A DNA stretch of 64,000 nt from Herbiconiux flava. GTDB lineage: Bacteria; Actinomycetota; Actinomycetes; Actinomycetales; Microbacteriaceae. The DNA is taken from contig NZ_JACCBM010000001.1 in assembly GCF_013409865.1 (NCBI RefSeq), forward strand, positions 3,658,001-3,722,000, read 5' to 3'. How positions within the stretch are numbered: position 1 is the first letter of the stretch; the number at the start of each line of letters is the position of its first letter. Position numbers and translations under genes: made by a program. Of the stretch, positions 9,412-17,993 are shown piece after piece. The notes below the pieces were generated by a model that was not told the origin of the DNA, did not search any database, and saw only the letters and a program-made list of their open reading frames with translations.

Positions 9412-10469
9412 CGATTCGCCGCCCCGCCCTGCTGAGGGCGTTCGAGTGGCACCGGCCGCTGATGGCCGTCGCCGCCCTGATGGTGCTCTGCTCCGTCGTC
9501 TGCCTGGTGGGAGCCGCCGTCGACCCTCGGCAGGTGACGGGGGCCGAGGTCTGGCTGAAGCCGCTGAAGTTCTCGCTGTCGATCCTCGTCTACGGCGTGA
9601 CCTGGGCGTGGCTGATCGCCCATCTGCCCCGGTTCCGGCGCCTGGCGCACATCGCGGGCACGGTGATCGCGGTCGCCCTGGCCGTGGAGCAGGTGGCCAT
9701 CGTGGGGGCCGCCGCCGCGGGCGTCACGAGCCATTTCAACGTCTCGACCGGATTCTCGGCGGCGGTCTGGGGCGTCATGGCCCTCTCGATCACCGTGCTC
9801 TACCTCGCGACCTTCGTGACGACGGTTCTGCTGTTCTGGTTCCGGCTGTCGACGCGATCGCTGACCGTCGCCGTGCGGGCCGGAGCCGCGCTCGCGCTGG
9901 TGGGGATGGGGCTGGCGTTCCTCATGACGGGGCCGACCGCCGCTCAGCTGGACGACTGGCAGGGCATCGCCGGGGCGCACACCGTGGGTCTCGCCGACGG
10001 TGGGCCGGGGCTGCCGGTGCTCGGCTGGAGCACGGTGGCGGGCGATCTGCGCATCCCGCACTTCGTGGGCATGCACGCGCTGCAGCTGATCCCGCTCATC
10101 GCGATCGGGCTCGACCTGCTCGGGCGACGCGTGCGGCGACTGGCCGACGACCGGGTGCGCACGCGGCTCGTGGTCGTCGCGGTGACGGGGTACGCGGCGG
10201 GGCTCGGGGTGCTCACGGCGCAGGCGCTCGCGGGGCAGTCGATCGTGCAGCCGTCGGGGGCGGTGCTCGTCGCGGGGTGGGCTGTCGTCGCCGCGGTGGT
10301 GGTGGCAACGGCGACGGTGCTGGTGACGGCTCCGCGCGTGACTGCTCCGCGGGGCGGGCTCTCGGGCGGGGTGACGCCATCTCCGCCGTCGACGACGGCG
10401 ACGACGCCACCGCTGCCCTCGGGCGCAGTTACGGCCGAGCCCGTCGCGAGCGGCGAGGTGCGGGCATGA
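9408..10469 (+). CDS. Polytopic membrane protein of unknown function, coupled to merR
   Basis: Protein of 353 residues with about eight hydrophobic segments, starting MTIRRPALLRAFEWHRPLM. A GAAAGGA ribosome site (9393-9399) precedes the ATG, which overlaps the merR stop by four bases. Motifs seen include EVWLKPLKFSLSILVYG near 42-58 and IPHFVGMHALQLIPL near 213-227, with His and Trp residues in loops. The C-terminal 30 residues are Pro/Thr/Ala-rich and probably disordered. I do not recognise a characterised family; similar proteins occur downstream of MerR regulators in actinobacteria. It is likely regulated by the preceding MerR protein. Confidence 0.75.
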   Translation: MTIRRPALLRAFEWHRPLMAVAALMVLCSVVCLVGAAVDPRQVTGAEVWLKPLKFSLSILVYGVTWAWLIAHLPRFRRLAHIAGTVIAVALAVEQVAIVGAAAAGVTSHFNVSTGFSAAVWGVMALSITVLYLATFVTTVLLFWFRLSTRSLTVAVRAGAALALVGMGLAFLMTGPTAAQLDDWQGIAGAHTVGLADGGPGLPVLGWSTVAGDLRIPHFVGMHALQLIPLIAIGLDLLGRRVRRLADDRVRTRLVVVAVTGYAAGLGVLTAQALAGQSIVQPSGAVLVAGWAVVAAVVVATATVLVTAPRVTAPRGGLSGGVTPSPPSTTATTPPLPSGAVTAEPVASGEVRA

Positions 10470-10867
10470 GCGCCGGAGCGGGGGCACCCGGGCGCGTGCG
10501 CGGGCGCTGGAGCGCCACGGCGGTCGCCTACCTCGTGCTCGCGGGCGCCGGGCTCGTCGGCACCTGGACGTTGAACGTGATCGCCATCGTCGAGAAGCGC
10601 GACTTCCTCGGCGAGTGGTTCGGCAGCGGTCCGTCGGTCGGCTCCCTCGGGGTCGATCTCGCGGTGGTGGCGGTGGCCGCGATCGTGTTCATGCTCGTCG
10701 AGGGCCGGCGGCTCGGGATGCGCGGCCTCGCGATCTACGTGCTGCTGGTGCCGTTCGTGGCCCTGGCGTTCGCGTTGCCGCTCTTCCTCTCGGCGCGCGA
10801 ACGGCAGCTGGCCGGGGAGCGCACGGAACGTGCATCCGGAACCCGGCCCGGCCCCGGCGTGGTCTAG
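10466..10867 (+). CDS. DUF2834-like small membrane protein
   Basis: Protein of 133 residues with three hydrophobic segments (about 18-38, 55-75, 85-107). The pattern LAGAGLVGTWTLNVIAI followed by an acidic/aromatic loop (EWFGSG) and FMLVEGRRLGMR resembles DUF2834 proteins. The start overlaps the previous stop (ATGA), making a three-gene unit with merR. Its stop codon shares a palindromic CTAG with the stop of the convergent DUF3499 gene. The function is unknown. Confidence 0.7.
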   Translation: MSAGAGAPGRVRGRWSATAVAYLVLAGAGLVGTWTLNVIAIVEKRDFLGEWFGSGPSVGSLGVDLAVVAVAAIVFMLVEGRRLGMRGLAIYVLLVPFVALAFALPLFLSARERQLAGERTERASGTRPGPGVV

Positions 10868-11070
10868 TTCTCGATGTAGACGTGCCGCATGACCTGCCAG
10901 CCCTGCGGAGCCGAGAAGCGGTCGATGTGGCGGGCGCAGAGGTCGTAGCTGTGCGGCTCGGCGACGGGGCTGAGCGGGCCGACGACGATCAGTGAATCGG
11001 CGTAGTCGTAGGTGAGCGTCGTGGTGGCCTCACCACGGCACGAGGGCCGAGAGCATTCCCTGTTCGTCAT
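10864..11070 (-). CDS. DUF3499 family protein
   Basis: Small soluble protein of 68 residues beginning MTNRECSRPSCRGEA. Paired cysteines (Cys6, Cys11 and a later CARH) suggest a metal-binding ribbon. It matches the DUF3499 family, which in actinobacteria lies between the zincin-like gene and manA/manB genes (Rv3258c in Mycobacterium tuberculosis). A TAGGGT box lies seven bases before the ATG, suggesting a leaderless transcript. The longer open frame upstream is not supported. Its stop TAG overlaps the convergent stop. Confidence 0.88.
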   Translation of the reverse strand: MTNRECSRPSCRGEATTTLTYDYADSLIVVGPLSPVAEPHSYDLCARHIDRFSAPQGWQVMRHVYIEN

Positions 11071-11077
11071 CGATCCC

Positions 11078-11083
11078 ACCCTA
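11078..11083 (-). promoter_or_regulatory. Putative -10 box of the DUF3499 gene
   Basis: TAGGGT on the minus strand is followed by seven bases and the ATG at 11070. The divergent gene at 11182 has its own box 87 bases away, so the 111-base intergenic region holds back-to-back promoters. Confidence 0.45.
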
Positions 11084-11169
11084 ACCGCGGCCTCCGACAC
11101 CGGGCCGCAGCGGCGCACCGTGTCGCGGCGGAGCTGTCCGCGGGCCGACGGCGCCGGCGGGCGCGGCTC

Positions 11170-11175
11170 TAGACT
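11170..11175 (+). promoter_or_regulatory. Putative -10 box of the zincin-like gene
   Basis: TAGACT is followed by six bases (GAGACC) and the ATG at 11182. No other ribosome site is present, which fits a leaderless message. Confidence 0.45.
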
Positions 11176-11181
11176 GAGACC

Positions 11182-11622
11182 ATGGCACGTTCCCGCAGGT
11201 CCCCGCGATCGGCGGCGGTGCTGGCGCGCAGCCGCAGCCGGCACGGGCGGGAGCTGCGCTCCTCTGTGGCGGGGCCGCACCTGCCGTTCCTCCGCACGCG
11301 CATCGACCTGTTCGACCAGACCGTCGCGTCGACCGCCGAGTACCTCAAGAGCCTCTGGCCGGCCGAGCTCGAGGGCGTCGCCTTCGAGGTGGCCACCATG
11401 CCGTTCGGCAGCTTCGGCTCCCCCGATCACGTCGACCGCTGGGCGGTCACGAAGACCCGGGTGATCATGTTCCGGCTGCCCATCGAGCGGATGTCGCGGC
11501 TGCACGAGGACGACGAGACGCACCGGCGGCTCGCGATCGAGTCGTGCGTCTTCCGCGCCGTCGCCGAGCTGCTCGGCAAGGACCCGTGGGACCTGGCGCC
11601 GGAGCGGTTCCGGCACTTCTGA
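11182..11622 (+). CDS. Zincin-like 'metallopeptidase' family protein without visible HExxH
   Basis: Protein of 146 residues. The N-terminus is strongly basic (about ten Arg/Lys in 27 residues). The body resembles the short zincin-like family placed next to DUF3499 and whiB2 in actinobacteria (Rv3259 in M. tuberculosis). The region that would carry the zinc site reads IESCVFRAVAELLGKDPWDL and contains no HExxH, so peptidase activity is doubtful. It is divergent from DUF3499 and convergent with DUF5719. A TAGACT box six bases before the ATG suggests leaderless expression. Confidence 0.75.
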   Translation: MARSRRSPRSAAVLARSRSRHGRELRSSVAGPHLPFLRTRIDLFDQTVASTAEYLKSLWPAELEGVAFEVATMPFGSFGSPDHVDRWAVTKTRVIMFRLPIERMSRLHEDDETHRRLAIESCVFRAVAELLGKDPWDLAPERFRHF

Positions 11623-11694
11623 GCCTCGGGGCCCCCTGGCGGGCTGGTGCTGTCGGGCATCCGTCGACCGGCGCAGCCTGACGAGACGCCTCGC

Positions 11695-13476
11695 CTACGG
11701 GTAGACCGTGATCGGCGTCGCCTCGGGCCCCGGCCGGGCGATCGAGTACGACGAGAGCACGCCGTCGCCGAAGTAGCTCACGGTCGCGCCGACGGGCACC
11801 GACGAGGTGACGAGGTACGAGCCGGGCTCGAGCGACAGCGAGCGCGCGCCGGGAACGAAGGTGCCGGTCGACTCGGCGCCGTCGGTCTTCGCGAACACCA
11901 CGTCGGCGTCGCCCTCGCTCTCGTTCACCAGGTGCAGCCGGGCGCCCGGGGCGTCGGCGATGGTGACGAAGAACGGCGAGTCGAGCTGCTCGACGGGCTG
12001 GTACCAGGCGAAGTCGGTCTTCCCGTTGACGATCGTCGAGGTGCGGGCACCGGCGACCACGGGCTGGTCGGAGTCGATGGTCACCGAGTAGAGGCCGTCG
12101 GGGATGTCCTGCAGCGGGAACTCGGTCACCACGCCCGGCGTCAGGCCGACCTGGTACTCGGTCTCGGTGCCGCCCGTGCGCTCCTCGGATACGCGGATCG
12201 TGACGGAGGCGGGGTCGGTGCCGGGCACGAGCATCCGCAGCACGCTCTGCAGGTCGGCCGTCTCGGGGCTGCCCACCTGCTCGGCGATCGACGAGGTGCC
12301 CGAGACGCGGATGCCCGCGACGACCTGCTCGGTCGACGCCGCCGCCGTGGCACCCGCCAGTTCGACGCCGCCGGGCGCGAGCCCCCGCACGACGCTCTGC
12401 TGCAGCGCGGCCGTCACCGCACCCACCTCGGCGGTGACGTGCAGCACGGGCGAGGCGAGGTCGGGCGCGAGGCCCGCCAGCGACAGGATGCGCGTCGAGC
12501 GCGCGGGCACGTCGATGTTCGAGGCGCCGGGCGCGTCGATCGAACCCTGCTCGCCGTAGAGCGCCAGGTCGACCACAGCGGGCACGTCGCCCGGATTGCC
12601 CAGCACCACGAAACTGGTGCGGCCCACCGTCGTGGAGCCGGCCACGAGCCAGCTGTCGGCGCTCGCCTCGCCGCAGGCGGCGGTGGCGAGACCGACGAGG
12701 TCGCCCTCGGCGACGTTCTGGGACTGGGCAGCGGCGAACAGGGTGTCGCCGGCGGCGGCCTCGTCGGCCGGGAGCGCGATGCGCAGCGGGGCCGAGTCGC
12801 CCGTCGAGGTGCGGTCGTCGGGTGAGAGCAGGGCGCTGACGTCGATCGCCGCGTCGGGCGTCGAGGCGGCCTCGCTCGTCTGGGCGGTGCCGACGCCGGA
12901 GATGGCGGTGGCGTCCTGGCCGGACTCGTCGGAGAGGCGCACGAGGGGGCCGGGGCAGGCCCGCACCTCCTCGGCGGGGGCGGGGTCGACGGTCTCGGAC
13001 GCGGGCGCGGCGGTCACCGTGGGCAGCGGCAGCACGAAGGCGGCGCCGACGACGGCGGCGCCGAGGGCGACGACGACCACGCCGGTCGCGACGCGGGCGC
13101 CGGTGGCGACGGCGCGGCGGGAGCCGGAGGCGGGGCGCTTGGCCGGCTTGGCCGGGCGGCGCGTGCGCCGCGGGCGGGCGGCGCGCTTCGCGGCGGCGCC
13201 GCTGTCGGCGCCCGCGTCGGCGGCTGCTGCGGCGGCGGCGCCGGCAGCAGTGGTTGCGCCGGCGTCCGTCGAGGTGGCCGGGGTGGCAGCGGGATCCGTC
13301 ACGTCGTTCGCGCCGGTGGACGCGGCGGAGTCGGTGGACTCCGTGGACTCAGTGGACTCCGTCGCTCCAGCTCCGGCCGGAGCGGCAGCCGGGGTCGTGT
13401 TCGCGGGCTCGGCGGGGGCGGCGGTCGCGTCGGTGTTCTCGGGTTCGCCGTTCGTGGGGCGGGACTCATCGGCCAT
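11695..13476 (-). CDS. DUF5719 family membrane-anchored exported protein
   Basis: Protein of 593 residues. The N-terminal 120 residues are a disordered cytoplasmic tail rich in Ala, Thr and Glu, containing STESTESTDS and ending in a basic Arg/Lys-rich stretch. A single membrane helix follows at about 132-155, then a large extracytoplasmic beta-rich domain of the DUF5719 type. This family is encoded next to the large GT2 membrane protein in many actinobacteria, so the two probably act together on a wall glycan. A strong GGAGGGA ribosome site precedes the ATG, inside the end of the upstream gene, with an 11-base overlap. Confidence 0.85.
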   Translation of the reverse strand: MADESRPTNGEPENTDATAAPAEPANTTPAAAPAGAGATESTESTESTDSAASTGANDVTDPAATPATSTDAGATTAAGAAAAAAADAGADSGAAAKRAARPRRTRRPAKPAKRPASGSRRAVATGARVATGVVVVALGAAVVGAAFVLPLPTVTAAPASETVDPAPAEEVRACPGPLVRLSDESGQDATAISGVGTAQTSEAASTPDAAIDVSALLSPDDRTSTGDSAPLRIALPADEAAAGDTLFAAAQSQNVAEGDLVGLATAACGEASADSWLVAGSTTVGRTSFVVLGNPGDVPAVVDLALYGEQGSIDAPGASNIDVPARSTRILSLAGLAPDLASPVLHVTAEVGAVTAALQQSVVRGLAPGGVELAGATAAASTEQVVAGIRVSGTSSIAEQVGSPETADLQSVLRMLVPGTDPASVTIRVSEERTGGTETEYQVGLTPGVVTEFPLQDIPDGLYSVTIDSDQPVVAGARTSTIVNGKTDFAWYQPVEQLDSPFFVTIADAPGARLHLVNESEGDADVVFAKTDGAESTGTFVPGARSLSLEPGSYLVTSSVPVGATVSYFGDGVLSSYSIARPGPEATPITVYP

Positions 13477-16400
13477 CGGTGGATCCCTCCTCGTGGTGCT
13501 CGTGGTGCTCGTGGTGCTCGTGGTTCACGTGGGCGTCGTCGTCCTGGCTGGCGGCGTCATGGTTGGCGGCGTCATGGTTGGCGGCGTCGCGGTCGGTCGC
13601 GTCGCGGACGGTCAGCACGGTCTCGTCGTCGGGGTCGTAGTCGGCGTAGTCCGGGCCGGGCAGCGGATCCGCCGCCGGAGCGGAGTAGCCGGGCTCGAAC
13701 CGTGACAGCGGACGCGCCTCGTCACCCGGGACCGCCTCGTCACCCGGGAGGGGATCGACCGGACCGGTCGGCTGGGTGGCGGCATGGTCGAACGCCGACA
13801 CGGGGGCGGGCAGCGTCTCGGCGGCGGACCCCTCGTCCTCGCGGCCGTCGCCGTCGCGGCCGTCCGGAGTGGAGCCATCCGACGGGATGACGGGCGTCGG
13901 AGCGGTGTCGGCGGTAGCCGCCTCCACCTGCTCGCTCACGCTGGGCCGCGGCGCGACGGCCGCTTCGACGGGGGCGTCGTGGGTGGACTCCCCCGAGCCC
14001 GCGTGGTCGTCGGCGGCGGGAGCCTCCGGGCGGTGGCCCGCGAACTCGGCGGTGGAGTTCTGCTCGGCGACCGGCATCGTGGGCCGGGAGGTGCCCGCCC
14101 ACCAGGGGGCGTCGGCATCGGGGTCGGGGGCCGCAACGGGGGCGGGAGCATCCGGAGCAGCGGGCTGCTCGTCGACGTAATGCGCCGCGTAGACGCCGGC
14201 CGGGGTCGTGACGCTGCTCGCGGCGCGCTCACCTGTCGAAGCCGCACCGGTCGCCTCGGTCTCGCCGCGCTCGTCACCGTCGGCGACGCGCGGCTGGGCG
14301 GGGTCGGCGGTGCGGTCGGCGACGAGGGCCGCGGCGGCTGCGCCGGCCAGGGCCGCGGCCGAGACCGTGGTGGCCGCGGGACCGCCGGCACCGATGCCCG
14401 GGGCCACTGCCGGGCCCGCGCTCTCGAGCGAGGACGGCGCGGCCGGCGCAGCGGAGGGCTCGGCGGAGGGCTCGGCGGAAGGCGCCGCAGAGGGGGTCGC
14501 GGGCCGCACGGCCGGGGCGGCCTCGGGACCAGCGGGCGTGTCGAGCGCCTCGGGCTCCTCGCCGACGGGGACGCGGTCGGCGACGTCGGTGAGCTTCTCC
14601 TCGGCGATCTCCTCCTCGACCGAGTCGGCCGCGCCGACGTGGGCCGTGGTGCTGACCGCGCGGTTGCCCTGCACCTGCAGGCGACCCGCCGGCAGGGCCA
14701 ACAGGAGCGCGATGCCGAACACGAAGGCCTGGATCACGAGCACCAGCACGCCGAGCGGCGTCCCGGTGTTGGTGGGCGACGGCTCGGGCAGGCTCGCGAG
14801 GGTGCCGTCGTCGGCGACCTGCCAGAGCGAGCCGGCGAAGGTGTCGCCGATGAAGGTGAACTGCGCGTTGCTGTTGAGGGCGTTGGCGGTGCGCGCGGCG
14901 ATGTCGTCGGCGGCCGCGCCCCGCTCGTCGGCCGGAGCCGGCGTCAGCAGCACGAACTCGATGCCGAGCGCGGTGAGCCGGCTCGAGACCTCTGCACCGC
15001 TGATCGACGCCGCGTTCCCGACGATCGACGCGAGCTCGGAGCCGTCGGCGCCCACTGCACCGGCGAACGCCGCCGTCGACGCGAGCGTGGACTGCTGGTC
15101 GAGCGTCGGCCCGGCCCCGTGCACGACGGACGCCCCGATCCCGCCGTCGCCCTGCGGCGCGAGCAGCAGCGTGCCCACGCGGGGGGTGTTGGAGGCCTCG
15201 GCCGTGACGTAAGCCGGCAGCTGCCGGGCCGATCCGGCGGTGACCTCGGAGGTGCCGAGCAGCACCCCGAGCGCCGACGGCAGCACGATCACGGCGACCG
15301 CCGCCGTGGCGACCACGGCCGGCAGCGCCACGAGACGCGGAAGCGAGGAGAGCCCGAGCACGGCGGCGCCGATCAGCCCGAGCCAGGCGAGGCTGAGCCC
15401 CGAGCCCGGCCAGATCGTGACCGCCTGCGACCCGGTGGTGGCGAGCGCGAGCTGCTGCGAGCCCACCGCGGTGGCGAAGCCGAGCAGGGCGATCACGACG
15501 GCGACCACCGCGCGGTACGAGCCCGGCAGGAACAGGGCGGCCAGGGCGATCAGCGCGAGCGGCACCACGAGGATGCCGAGCACCAGCAGCACGACCCCGG
15601 CGTCGATGCCGACGCCGGCGGCCAGCGACTCCCAGCCGCCGAGCCCCGTGCGGGGCAGCCCGAGCAGCAGCTCGATCACCGGCACGGTCGGCCGCCACAC
15701 GGGCAGCCCGGGGTCGGCGAGGAGGGCGAGCGGGGTGCCGCGCTGGAACTGGTCCCAGATCAGCGGTGCGAAGAGCGCGAGGGCCGGCACGGGGATGCCG
15801 ATCAGCCGCATCACGTCGCGTCGGCTCGCGATCGTGGCGATCAGCCAGACCACGATGAGCGCCGGCCAGAGCGAGGGGGCCGTGGCCAGCACGGCGGCGA
15901 ACAGGATCGACGCGATCGCCGACGCCGACCACGACTTCGGTGCCGCGAGCAGCGCGAGCATCAGCCACGGCAGCAGCAGGTGGGCGAGCACCGGGCCGAC
16001 CATGCCGGCGTCGAGTGCGCCGACGAACGGCGGGGCGAGCACCCAGAGCACCGCGGCTGCGCTGCGCAGCACGGGACGGTCGGTGAGACGGGCGGCGCAG
16101 AACCAGGCGGCGAGCGCCGCGAGCGGCAGCGCGACGAGGTAGAGCCCGACGATCGCCAGCGACGGCGACCAGAACGCGATGCTGCCGAGCACGGCCAGCA
16201 CGGCGGCGAACGGGTCGGCCGCGCCCGCGAAGCCGAGGCCGATGTCGCGGAAGCCGGTGCCGATCTGCGCCCAGAGCCCGCCGACGGTGGTCTCGAGGGG
16301 CAGTGCGCCGCCGCCGGTGATCGCCGCCGCGCCGAACACGGGGAGGAACACGACGAAGCCGATCAGGGCGACGACCAGCACGGTCGCCACTCCCCCGCTG

Positions 16401-17467
16401 GAGATGAACTGGATCCGGTCGCGCTCGCCCCGCAGGTAGGTCAGGGCGATCTCGCGCTGCAGGGAGGCGCGGCGCCGCATCTCGTCGCCGGGCATCCGGA
16501 GCGGGGCGATCGCCCGCCAGCCGACCTTCTTCGACGCCTTCAGCCGTCGGCGAGCCGCGCCGATGTGCGAGCCGAAGGCGGTCTTGAAGGCCGCGGCGAA
16601 CTCGCCGCCGATGGCGCCGGGCTGCTTGCGCACGAGCTGGAAGAGCGAGCGCGCGACGGCGAGCGGAACCAGTGAGAGCCAGTGGAAGACGACGGCGAAC
16701 GGGGGTGCGTAGACCAGGCGGCGGTGCAGCTGGGCGGCGCGGCGGGCGGTCTGGCGCTTGCGCCGGGCCGAGCCCTTGATCGAGCGGCCGGGGCCGGAGA
16801 GCCCGTCGCCATCGGTGGATACGCGCGCGGCGGGCACGGCGAGCACGCGGTGACCGGCCAGGCGGGTGCGGATGCCGAAGTCGAGCGCGTTGTCGGCCGT
16901 CGGCAGGGCGGGGTCGAAGCCGCCGACCTCGTTCCAGACGGTGTGGCGCACGAGCAGGCCGGCGGCGCCCATGGCGAGCACGTCGCTCATGCGGTCGTGC
17001 TGGGCCTGGTCGAGCTCGGTCTCGACGAGCGGCACGCTGGCGCCGAGGCGGGTCACGGTCTCGCCGAACTCGCTGATGTAGTCGGGGTCGTCCCACTCCA
17101 TCTGCTTCGGGCCGGCGGCCGCCACCGAGGGGTTGACCTCCACGGCGGCGAGCAGGGCGGCGAGAGCGTCGGGCTCGGGGGCGGTGTCGTGGGCGAGCAG
17201 CCAGAGCCACTCGTTCTCGTCGTCGGGCGGGGGCGCGACGCCCAGGGCGTGCGAGATCGCGGTGCCGAAGTTCAGCCGGCTGGAGGCCTGGATGAAGCGG
17301 GTCGGATGCGCGGCCGCCAGCAGCGCGGAGGTGGCGTCGGTCGAGGCGCAGTCCACGACCACGAGCGCATCGGGGGCTCGGGTCTGGGCCGCGATGGCCT
17401 CGAGGGTTCGCGGGAGGTAGTCGGCTCCGTTGGAGGAGACGAGGACGGCAGTGACTCGGGCGTGCAT
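13466..17467 (-). CDS. Giant GT2 glycosyltransferase fused to polytopic membrane domain and disordered tail
   Basis: Protein of 1333 residues. Residues 1-230 form a GT2 (GT-A) domain starting VTAVLVSSNGADYLPRTLEAI, with VVVDCASTDAT and LAHDTAPEPDAL at the sugar-nucleotide site. After a basic linker a long membrane part (about 350-930) has roughly 12 hydrophobic helices and an extracytoplasmic portion. The last 390 residues are Pro/Ala/Glu-rich and disordered and end in a His-rich tail with EHHEHHEHHEE. The conserved neighbourhood (DUF5719 downstream, whiB upstream) suggests a role in wall glycan synthesis; the acceptor is unknown. TAGAGT lies nine bases before the ATG. Confidence 0.85.
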   Translation of the reverse strand: MHARVTAVLVSSNGADYLPRTLEAIAAQTRAPDALVVVDCASTDATSALLAAAHPTRFIQASSRLNFGTAISHALGVAPPPDDENEWLWLLAHDTAPEPDALAALLAAVEVNPSVAAAGPKQMEWDDPDYISEFGETVTRLGASVPLVETELDQAQHDRMSDVLAMGAAGLLVRHTVWNEVGGFDPALPTADNALDFGIRTRLAGHRVLAVPAARVSTDGDGLSGPGRSIKGSARRKRQTARRAAQLHRRLVYAPPFAVVFHWLSLVPLAVARSLFQLVRKQPGAIGGEFAAAFKTAFGSHIGAARRRLKASKKVGWRAIAPLRMPGDEMRRRASLQREIALTYLRGERDRIQFISSGGVATVLVVALIGFVVFLPVFGAAAITGGGALPLETTVGGLWAQIGTGFRDIGLGFAGAADPFAAVLAVLGSIAFWSPSLAIVGLYLVALPLAALAAWFCAARLTDRPVLRSAAAVLWVLAPPFVGALDAGMVGPVLAHLLLPWLMLALLAAPKSWSASAIASILFAAVLATAPSLWPALIVVWLIATIASRRDVMRLIGIPVPALALFAPLIWDQFQRGTPLALLADPGLPVWRPTVPVIELLLGLPRTGLGGWESLAAGVGIDAGVVLLVLGILVVPLALIALAALFLPGSYRAVVAVVIALLGFATAVGSQQLALATTGSQAVTIWPGSGLSLAWLGLIGAAVLGLSSLPRLVALPAVVATAAVAVIVLPSALGVLLGTSEVTAGSARQLPAYVTAEASNTPRVGTLLLAPQGDGGIGASVVHGAGPTLDQQSTLASTAAFAGAVGADGSELASIVGNAASISGAEVSSRLTALGIEFVLLTPAPADERGAAADDIAARTANALNSNAQFTFIGDTFAGSLWQVADDGTLASLPEPSPTNTGTPLGVLVLVIQAFVFGIALLLALPAGRLQVQGNRAVSTTAHVGAADSVEEEIAEEKLTDVADRVPVGEEPEALDTPAGPEAAPAVRPATPSAAPSAEPSAEPSAAPAAPSSLESAGPAVAPGIGAGGPAATTVSAAALAGAAAAALVADRTADPAQPRVADGDERGETEATGAASTGERAASSVTTPAGVYAAHYVDEQPAAPDAPAPVAAPDPDADAPWWAGTSRPTMPVAEQNSTAEFAGHRPEAPAADDHAGSGESTHDAPVEAAVAPRPSVSEQVEAATADTAPTPVIPSDGSTPDGRDGDGREDEGSAAETLPAPVSAFDHAATQPTGPVDPLPGDEAVPGDEARPLSRFEPGYSAPAADPLPGPDYADYDPDDETVLTVRDATDRDAANHDAANHDAASQDDDAHVNHEHHEHHEHHEEGSTDGR
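13491..13526. repeat. Tandem 9-base repeat coding the His-rich tail
   Basis: Three exact copies of TCGTGGTGC and a fourth with one change (TCGTGGTTC) run head to tail. On the minus strand each encodes Glu-His-His, making the EHHEHHEHHEE tail of the giant glycosyltransferase. Such repeats can change copy number by slippage without breaking the frame. Confidence 0.9.
13550..13594. repeat. Tandem 15-base repeat in the giant glycosyltransferase tail
   Basis: Two exact copies of GGCGGCGTCATGGTT followed by one diverged copy (GGCGGCGTCGCGGTC). On the minus strand they encode repeated Asn-His-Asp-Ala-Ala, adding further His residues upstream of the EHH repeat. Confidence 0.85.
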
Positions 17468-17476
17468 ATCGTGACG

Positions 17477-17482
17477 ACTCTA
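17477..17482 (-). promoter_or_regulatory. Putative -10 box of the giant GT2 gene
   Basis: TAGAGT on the minus strand lies nine bases before the ATG at 17467. It is inside the 146-base gap between the giant GT2 gene and whiB, and would give an almost leaderless message. Confidence 0.4.
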
Positions 17483-17613
17483 AGTGGCCCTCGACGCCTT
17501 GCCCGCCGACCTCCGCGGCGTGCCGCTTCTTATGAATCCCGTGTGAAGCGGGGGATGGACGTGCGCCGCAGAGGCGGCGGCGCACCGGGCGGGCGCAGCC
17601 CGATCGCAGATGG

Positions 17614-17940
17614 CTATACCGCGCGCTTGCGGAGCTTGCGGCGCTCGCGCTCGCTGAGGCCGCCCCAGATGCCGAAGCGCTCGTCGTTCTGCAGTGCGTA
17701 GTCGAGGCACTGGGCCTTCACCTCGCACGAGGTGCAGATGCGCTTGGCATCACGGGTCGATCCGCCCTTCTCGGGGAAGAACGCCTCGGGGTCGGTCTGC
17801 GCGCAGAGCGAGTCGGCCTGCCAGGCGAGAGGGTTCTCCTCTTCGTCGACGCGGGGCTTGCGCACACCGGGAACGCCGAGGCTGACCGGGTCGACGAACC
17901 AGTCATCCGGTACGCCTGAGCGATACTCTGACATGGCCAT
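17614..17940 (-). CDS. whiB2: WhiB-family iron-sulfur regulator (WhiB2/WhmD type)
   Basis: Protein of 108 residues from ATG 17940, chosen because GGTGGAG lies six bases upstream; a GTG at 17952 or ATG at 17934 are possible alternatives. Four cysteines, Cys46, Cys69, Cys72 and Cys78 (C-x22-C-x2-C-x5-C), ligate the [4Fe-4S] cluster. The GIWGG turn and a basic C-terminus (RERRKLRKRAV) for DNA or sigma-factor contact follow. WhiB2/WhmD proteins act in septation and division. Position beside the DUF3499/zincin-like/DUF5719 group and manA supports the WhiB2 class. A consensus-like promoter with an overlapping palindrome lies upstream. Confidence 0.92.
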   Translation of the reverse strand: MAMSEYRSGVPDDWFVDPVSLGVPGVRKPRVDEEENPLAWQADSLCAQTDPEAFFPEKGGSTRDAKRICTSCEVKAQCLDYALQNDERFGIWGGLSERERRKLRKRAV

Positions 17941-17993
17941 ATCACGCTCCACCCTCTGAACCAGCTTGCGACTTGCCGAAAACCCCGATGCCT

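Noticed and set aside
11623..11694. Terminator between the zincin-like and DUF5719 genes
   Set aside because: No stable stem followed by T-rich sequence could be found in the 72 bases.
13784..16675. 963-codon plus-strand open frame opposite the giant glycosyltransferase
   Set aside because: Composition is Gly/Arg/Asp-rich without domains; it is the antisense shadow of the real gene.
14274..17585. Very long open frame (over 1000 codons) in another minus-strand frame of the giant glycosyltransferase gene
   Set aside because: It is extremely Arg/Pro/Ala-rich, has no recognisable domain and lies entirely over a gene with clear GT2 motifs; this is usual in 70% GC DNA.
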